From contig CAKUUM010000036.1 in the NCBI GenBank assembly GCA_934692905.1, forward strand, positions 1-26,066: a stretch of DNA of 26,066 nt. The letters run 5' to 3'. This stretch comes from an uncultured Bacteroidales bacterium (lineage in GTDB: Bacteria > Bacteroidota > Bacteroidia > Bacteroidales > Paludibacteraceae). Below are positions 22,109 through 26,066 of the stretch, one piece after another; positions within the stretch are counted from its first letter, which is position 1; the number at the start of each line of letters is the position of its first letter. The position numbers were made by a program, and so were the translations under genes. The notes below the pieces were generated by a model that worked only from the letters and a program-made list of their open reading frames with translations, made no database searches and had not been told where the DNA came from.

Positions 22109-22220
22109 TGTACGATTTGATAATGTACAATGTACGATTTATTTACAATGCAAATCGTACATCCGCCCGCAGGGCACAATCGTACATAAATAATAAAATC
22201 GTAAATTCGTAAATCGTAAA
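22109..22220. repeat. Gene-less (MITE-like) copy of the inverted-repeat element
   Basis: The left arm, 22109-22140, has the 7-8-7-7 layout TGTACGA, TTTGATAA, TGTACAA, TGTACGA plus TTT and matches 11817-11848. The right arm, about 22198-22220 (ATCGTAAATTCGTAAATCG), is the inverse type. Between them are further inverted AATCGTACAT pieces. The copy starts on the base after the lpdA stop and ends 7 bp before the next start codon. Confidence 0.75.
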
Positions 22221-22227
22221 TATCAAT

Positions 22228-22761
22228 ATGTCTATTGATTCTCCGCGTCAGGAAATGGTGCTTGCCTGGTTGGACGGGCACCATATTCCTTACACGTGCT
22301 ACAACCACCCCGAGGGCAAGACCATCGAGGAGGCGAAGCGTTGGTGGCACGATGATGGCAGTGTGCATTGCAAGAACATCTTCATGCGCAACCACAAGGG
22401 CAACCAGCACTACCTCATCTGTTTCAACTGCGACCACGACTTGGCTATCCACGACCTCGAACAGCGTCTCAAAGCCTCTCTGCAGGCAGCGGGGCAACCT
22501 GCTCCGGGCAAGTTGTCGTTTGCCAGTCCCGAGCGCATGATGCGCTACTTGGGCTTGGAACCGGGCAGCGTGAGCCCCTTCGGACTCATCAACGACACCG
22601 AGCACCACGTCATCCTCTTCCTGGACAAGAACCTCCTGCAGGCGGACAGCCTCAGTTTCCACCCCAACGATTGCCGCGGCACGGTAGTTATCTCCCGTCC
22701 TGCTTTCGAGCAATACCTCCAATGTGTCGGCAACCGCGTCGAGTGGATAGACCTGTACTAA
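22228..22761 (+). CDS. YbaK/ProX-type aminoacyl-tRNA deacylase
   Basis: 177 residues, single domain of the prolyl-tRNA-synthetase-associated (INS/YbaK) family. The conserved segment HCKNIFMRNHKGNQHYLICF carries the presumed catalytic Lys49. GSVSPFGLIND and SFHPNDCRGTVVI are the other family blocks. Free-standing members (ProXp, PrdX) hydrolyse tRNA mischarged with Ala or similar residues, guarding proline codons; which substrate this one clears cannot be decided from sequence alone. Its short leader lies within the inverted-repeat element that separates it from lpdA. Confidence 0.9.
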   Translation: MSIDSPRQEMVLAWLDGHHIPYTCYNHPEGKTIEEAKRWWHDDGSVHCKNIFMRNHKGNQHYLICFNCDHDLAIHDLEQRLKASLQAAGQPAPGKLSFASPERMMRYLGLEPGSVSPFGLINDTEHHVILFLDKNLLQADSLSFHPNDCRGTVVISRPAFEQYLQCVGNRVEWIDLY

Positions 22762-22816
22762 TTAGGAATTCAGAATGGTGAAAAGAATTGCATATGTTGT
22801 TTGCAAGAGTGAGGAA

Positions 22817-22850
22817 AATTAATGGCTAATTACATGATAATTATATGTTT
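22817..22850. repeat. AATTA-N6 repeat, copy C
   Basis: AATTAATGGCT, AATTACATGAT, AATTATATGTT: three 11-bp units ending 13 bp before the start codon of the nuclease gene. It matches the copies at 8331 and 13538. Confidence 0.75.
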
Positions 22851-22862
22851 ATTTGATTGATT

Positions 22863-23651
22863 ATGAAACGTTTTTTCTCTGTCTTTATCTTGGCTGCGGC
22901 ATTGTTCCCTGCCGCCCAAACAGCCTTTGCATGGGGTCCCAAGGGGCACCGCATTGTAGCGCAACTTGCCTACGACAACCTCACCTGCCGCGCCCGCAAA
23001 CAGGTGGACGCTATTCTCGGCAAACAGGGCATGATTTACCTCTCCACGTGGCCCGATGAAATCAAGAGCGACACCATCTACCCAACTTCTTTCGTGTGGC
23101 ATTTCCAGGACCTCAACCCGGGTATGACCGACTCCGCCCTTGTCTCTGCCCTCACCACCGACTATCCCAAGGAGGGCGGCGACCAGTTCCGCGCCATGGA
23201 CAGCCTGTATGTGCTCTTGCAACACGACCGCAAGAACCACGATGCCCTCGTCTTCTATATCCACCTCTCGGGCGACCGTTTCTGCCCCATGCACCTCGGG
23301 CATATGGACGACCTCGGTGGCAACCGCGTGAAGATGCGCTGGTTTGGTCAGAACACCAACCTCCACACCGTATGGGACAGCAAACTCATTGAGTACAAGG
23401 GCTTTTCCTACACCGAGTATGCCGCTTACCTCCACGACCTCTACGACCATCGGCAGAAAGAGGTAGAGGCTATGACCGACGCGCAAATGCTCGTTTACAC
23501 CTACCACATGACCGGTCAGGTCTATGATTATCAGACCACTTGGGATGGTAACGCTTACCACTACGCCTATCGCTGGATGGAGCCCATGGAGTGGCAACTC
23601 TATATGGCAGGTATCCGTCTCGCAGCCCGTCTCAACGCCATCTACCGTTAG
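22863..23651 (+). CDS. S1/P1-family secreted nuclease
   Basis: 262 residues from ATG 22863; an in-frame TTG two codons earlier is less likely. The signal peptide MKRFFSVFILAAALFPAAQTAFA leaves Trp24 as the mature N-terminus, which in this family binds zinc through its amino group. Other zinc ligands are visible: GHR (His29), VWHFQD, and YIHLSGDRFCPMHLGHMDDLGGN with the H-D-H-HxxxD pattern, followed by WFGQNTNLHTVWD. It should cut single-stranded RNA or DNA in the periplasm or outside, supplying phosphate or nucleosides. The usual loop is GDxHQPLH; here it is GDRFCPMH, a mild variation. Confidence 0.92.
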   Translation: MKRFFSVFILAAALFPAAQTAFAWGPKGHRIVAQLAYDNLTCRARKQVDAILGKQGMIYLSTWPDEIKSDTIYPTSFVWHFQDLNPGMTDSALVSALTTDYPKEGGDQFRAMDSLYVLLQHDRKNHDALVFYIHLSGDRFCPMHLGHMDDLGGNRVKMRWFGQNTNLHTVWDSKLIEYKGFSYTEYAAYLHDLYDHRQKEVEAMTDAQMLVYTYHMTGQVYDYQTTWDGNAYHYAYRWMEPMEWQLYMAGIRLAARLNAIYR

Positions 23652-23697
23652 GCGATAATCTGCATAACGATTTTTTCGTGTCTTTGCGCTGCTAATT

Positions 23698-23799
23698 ACG
23701 GCAACGACACGGCAACGACACGGTAACGGTAGCGGAGGTCCTGCGGTCTGTATTAGGTGTGTATAAGGTTTGTATGAGGTGTGTATCAGGGGTGTAGTT
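23698..23799. repeat. Two 11-bp arrays between convergent genes
   Basis: Three units at 23698-23730 (ACGGCAACGAC twice, ACGGTAACGGT) and five at 23745-23799 (GGTCTGTATTA, GGTGTGTATAA, GGTTTGTATGA, GGTGTGTATCA, GGGGTGTAGTT). The second array runs over the rmuC stop codon at 23786. I see no convincing terminator in this gap. Confidence 0.85.
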
Positions 23800-25093
23800 C
23801 CGGCATAGTGTCATCATCCGGTTCGTATTGCGGCAGGGGGTGTACCGTACTTGCTTTCGTGCCGAGTTTGACAAGTTTCTTCGCCGAACCCAACACGCTT
23901 TGACCTGTGGTCGCCTTTTTGGACACTGCCTCGTAGGCATCGTTCACTTTCTCTATTTTCTTGCCCAGGTCCTCGAATTTCTCCAGAAAGTCCCCCACAC
24001 GGTTCAGCAACTCCTCGGCGGTATCACAGATGGCTTTGTTGTTGGCATTCTGCTTGATGGTGGACCATGTCACCTGCACCGCACGCAGCGCGGCATACAG
24101 GTTCTGCTCGCCCACGATAAACACTCCTTGGTTCATCGCTTCGCGCCATAGGGTGGGGTCTGATGCCAGCGCCAACTGCAACGCAGCGTCCACGGGCACA
24201 AACATCATCACAAAGTCCACACTGCGGCGGGGAGCCTTCACGTAAGCGGCATAATTTTTCTTTGCCAACTCCTTCACGTGGTTGCGGATGCTCTTCATGT
24301 GTGCTGCCAATGCCACATTCCGTGCCTCGTCGCTGTCGGCATTGGTGTAGTCCACAAAGGCGTTCAGGGACACCTTCGAGTCAATAATCAGGTCACGTGT
24401 CTCGTCCAGATGCAGGATAATATCGGGTTGCATGCGGTGTGTGGTGTCGTCCGATACGATAATGTTGCCGCTTGCATCACGCAGATACTCCTGTGAGTCG
24501 TACTCCAATCCCTCTTCCAGACCGATGGCATTCAGCAGTGTCTCTATCTTCTGCTCGCCCCAGTTGCCCTGTGTCTTGTTCTCCGCCGTGAGGGCATTGC
24601 TCAGCCGTTCAGCACTGTCGCTCACGCGCATGGTCGTGCTTACCAGCGTGGCTATCTTCTCTTTTATCGCCTCTGCCGAAGTCTCCTGGGTGGATTTGTT
24701 CTCTTTCAGAGCCGTTTCCATCTTCTGAATCGTCTCCTTCAGCGGGTTCACTATCTGCTGCATGTTCGACGAATTGGACTTGTTCAGTTCCTCCTGCTGC
24801 TGCTTGAGTACCTCGTTGGTAGCCGTTTTCATTTGGGCATACATCTTGTCCATCGTCTCCTGAAAACGGGCTTTTTCCGCCTCAATGGCTTCGTTGTGAC
24901 GCCTTTCCATGGCTGCCATGGCATCCTTGTGCGCCTCCTCTTTGGCGTCCAGCAGCATTCGGGTGTGCTCTGCCGCATCTGCCAGTGCTCTTTCCTGTTG
25001 CGCCGTGGCGGAAGACTTGATACTGCGGATTGCAAACCATGCACCCGTGCACGCGAAAGCAAGACCCGCTATGAAAGAAATCAAAATATCCAT
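23786..25093 (-). CDS. rmuC: DNA recombination protein RmuC
   Basis: 435 residues. An N-terminal membrane anchor (about 1-23), a long coiled coil (about 30-135, rich in Glu, Lys, Gln), then the RmuC domain. NWGE is at 177-180, and the PD-(D/E)xK-like nuclease core reads PDIILHL...DLIIDSK (Asp224, Asp238, Lys240). E. coli RmuC limits certain recombination events between inverted repeats, and nuclease activity is inferred from the fold. The C-terminus (EPDDDTMPELHP) extends into an 11-bp array. The gene has its own promoter and diverges from glnN. Confidence 0.94.
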   Translation of the reverse strand: MDILISFIAGLAFACTGAWFAIRSIKSSATAQQERALADAAEHTRMLLDAKEEAHKDAMAAMERRHNEAIEAEKARFQETMDKMYAQMKTATNEVLKQQQEELNKSNSSNMQQIVNPLKETIQKMETALKENKSTQETSAEAIKEKIATLVSTTMRVSDSAERLSNALTAENKTQGNWGEQKIETLLNAIGLEEGLEYDSQEYLRDASGNIIVSDDTTHRMQPDIILHLDETRDLIIDSKVSLNAFVDYTNADSDEARNVALAAHMKSIRNHVKELAKKNYAAYVKAPRRSVDFVMMFVPVDAALQLALASDPTLWREAMNQGVFIVGEQNLYAALRAVQVTWSTIKQNANNKAICDTAEELLNRVGDFLEKFEDLGKKIEKVNDAYEAVSKKATTGQSVLGSAKKLVKLGTKASTVHPLPQYEPDDDTMPELHP

Positions 25094-25113
25094 ATCTGCT
25101 AAATTCTATGGTG

Positions 25114-25144
25114 CAAAGATACTACATTTCAGGCATTTGTGCAA
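25114..25144 (-). promoter_or_regulatory. Promoter of rmuC
   Basis: On the minus strand: TTG at 25144-25142, 20 bp, TATCTTTG at 25121-25114, about 20 bp before the start codon. Confidence 0.8.
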
Positions 25145-25293
25145 ATAAAAAATGTGCTTTCGTGTCAGTTGTATTTATATATGAAACGGATGTTTTGTGT
25201 GTTGTTCAATCCGATATGTTTGAGAAAACAACGTTGTTTTGATGTTGATTTTCGTCTATAATCTGTAAAAAGTACAAAATGAGCGTCGTTTTC

Positions 25294-25324
25294 TTGTGTG
25301 TGTCGGCGGAAAGATATACCTTTG
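25294..25324 (+). promoter_or_regulatory. Promoter of glnN
   Basis: TTG at 25294-25296, 20-bp spacer, TACCTTTG at 25317-25324. About 65 bp of leader precede the start at 25392. No operator or riboswitch was recognised in the leader. Confidence 0.8.
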
Positions 25325-25391
25325 TACCCGCAAACGCAAGAGCGTAGTCTGTTTTTGTCAAGAGTATAGTCTGTTTTATTATATATAAGGT

Positions 25392-26066
25392 ATGAGCAAC
25401 ATTCGATTTGAGGCACTGAAAAGTGCCTGGAGCCACGAGCCTGTGGACGTGAAAGCCCCTGCGAGCCGCGCCAGCGTGATTTTCGCGCAAAATGTCTTCA
25501 CACGCGAGAAGATGAAAGAGTACATCGCCAGCAATGTGCTTGAACGACTTTTCGACTTGATGGACAATGAGAAGACACTGAGCCGCGACATTGCCAACAG
25601 TGTAGCCATCGGCATGAAAAAATGGGCGATGGAGCAGGGGGCTACGCACTACACCCACTGGTTCCAACCCCTCACGGGCGGCACGGCAGAGAAACATGAC
25701 GCGTTCTTCAGTTTTGGCGCTGACGGCGCGCCCATGGAGGAGTTCTCGGGCAGTGTGCTGTACCAGCAGGAGCCGGATGCCAGCAGTTTCCCCAGCGGAG
25801 GTATCCGCAACACGTTTGAGGCGCGCGGCTACTCGGCGTGGGACCCCTCGTCGCCCGCCTTCGTGATTGGTGACCGCTTGTGCATCCCCACCATATTTGT
25901 TGCCTATACGGGCGAAGCCCTGGACTACAAGACCCCGCTGTTGCGCTCCATATCAGCGGTTAGCAGAGCCGCAGTGGCTGTTGCCAACTATTTTGACCGC
26001 AATGTGAAACGCGTGTATAGTTATTTGGGCTGGGAGCAGGAGTTCTTTCTGGTGGACGAGGCGTTG
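25392..26066 (+). CDS. glnN: Type III glutamine synthetase, N-terminal part
   Basis: 225 codons, open to the window edge; the full protein in this family is about 730 residues. The start MSNIRFEALKSAWSHEPVDVKAPASRASVIFAQNVFTREKM, then GATHYTHWFQPLTGGTAEKHDAFF and SGSVLYQQEPDASSFPSGGIRNTFEARGYSAWDPSSPAFV are hallmarks of GSIII. It makes glutamine from glutamate, ammonia and ATP in the cytoplasm and is the main ammonium-assimilating enzyme in many Bacteroidetes. The ATG at 25392 follows AAGG at 25387-25390, too close to be an ideal ribosome-binding site, but the N-terminal sequence fits the family start. The catalytic C-terminal part is outside the window. Confidence 0.96.
   Translation, partial: MSNIRFEALKSAWSHEPVDVKAPASRASVIFAQNVFTREKMKEYIASNVLERLFDLMDNEKTLSRDIANSVAIGMKKWAMEQGATHYTHWFQPLTGGTAEKHDAFFSFGADGAPMEEFSGSVLYQQEPDASSFPSGGIRNTFEARGYSAWDPSSPAFVIGDRLCIPTIFVAYTGEALDYKTPLLRSISAVSRAAVAVANYFDRNVKRVYSYLGWEQEFFLVDEAL

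Overview
The window looks like chromosomal DNA of a Bacteroidales-type Bacteroidetes. Evidence: eight or so gaps carry the phylum's promoter pattern (TTG, about 20 bp, TAnnTTTG); the right edge starts a type III glutamine synthetase; many exported proteins have lipoprotein signals; Shine-Dalgarno sequences are weak; and there is a pair of lipoproteins of the rSAM/lipoprotein family. Genus cannot be settled from this piece. No tRNA, rRNA, CRISPR array, transposase or integrase was seen.

Layout. 1-340: end of a small membrane-protein gene. 488-2101: two lipoprotein genes of unknown role on the minus strand, behind one promoter. 2282-8992: a minus-strand RND efflux cluster in the order Crp/Fnr-like regulator (apparently frameshifted), periplasmic adaptor, inner-membrane pump, outer-membrane channel. 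9071-9300: a gene-less stretch with its own promoter and terminator, a candidate small RNA. 9473-10792: aminotransferase. 11249-13457: gmk and yicC, often neighbours, separated here by a four-helix-bundle gene flanked by inverted repeats. 13562-14439: two overlapping rSAM-type lipoprotein genes with no radical SAM enzyme nearby. 14598-16001: a lone TolC-type gene carrying an in-frame copy of a dispersed palindrome. 16129-18554: a minus-strand block of accessory genes (small unknown protein, DUF3987-type NTPase, DUF3127-type OB-fold protein) with a T-rich, repeat-filled upstream region. 19508-23651: plus-strand housekeeping genes (MFS transporter, lpdA, ProX/YbaK-type deacylase, S1/P1 nuclease). 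23786-25093: rmuC, divergent from glnN (25392 to the edge).

The strongest unexplained signal is in the gaps. Many intergenic regions hold short tandem arrays whose unit sequence differs from place to place but whose unit length is almost always exactly 11 bp or exactly 7 bp. A second signal is a repeat family with a fixed 7-8-7-7 base layout. It flanks the four-helix-bundle gene as inverted repeats between yicC and gmk, occurs as a gene-less 112-bp copy after lpdA, and as a partial copy in the accessory island. This resembles a small mobile element whose only gene encodes the four-helix-bundle protein. A third signal is a palindromic repeat that occurs once in a gap and once inside the TolC reading frame.

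All functional calls come from reading protein motifs and arrangement; no database search was possible.
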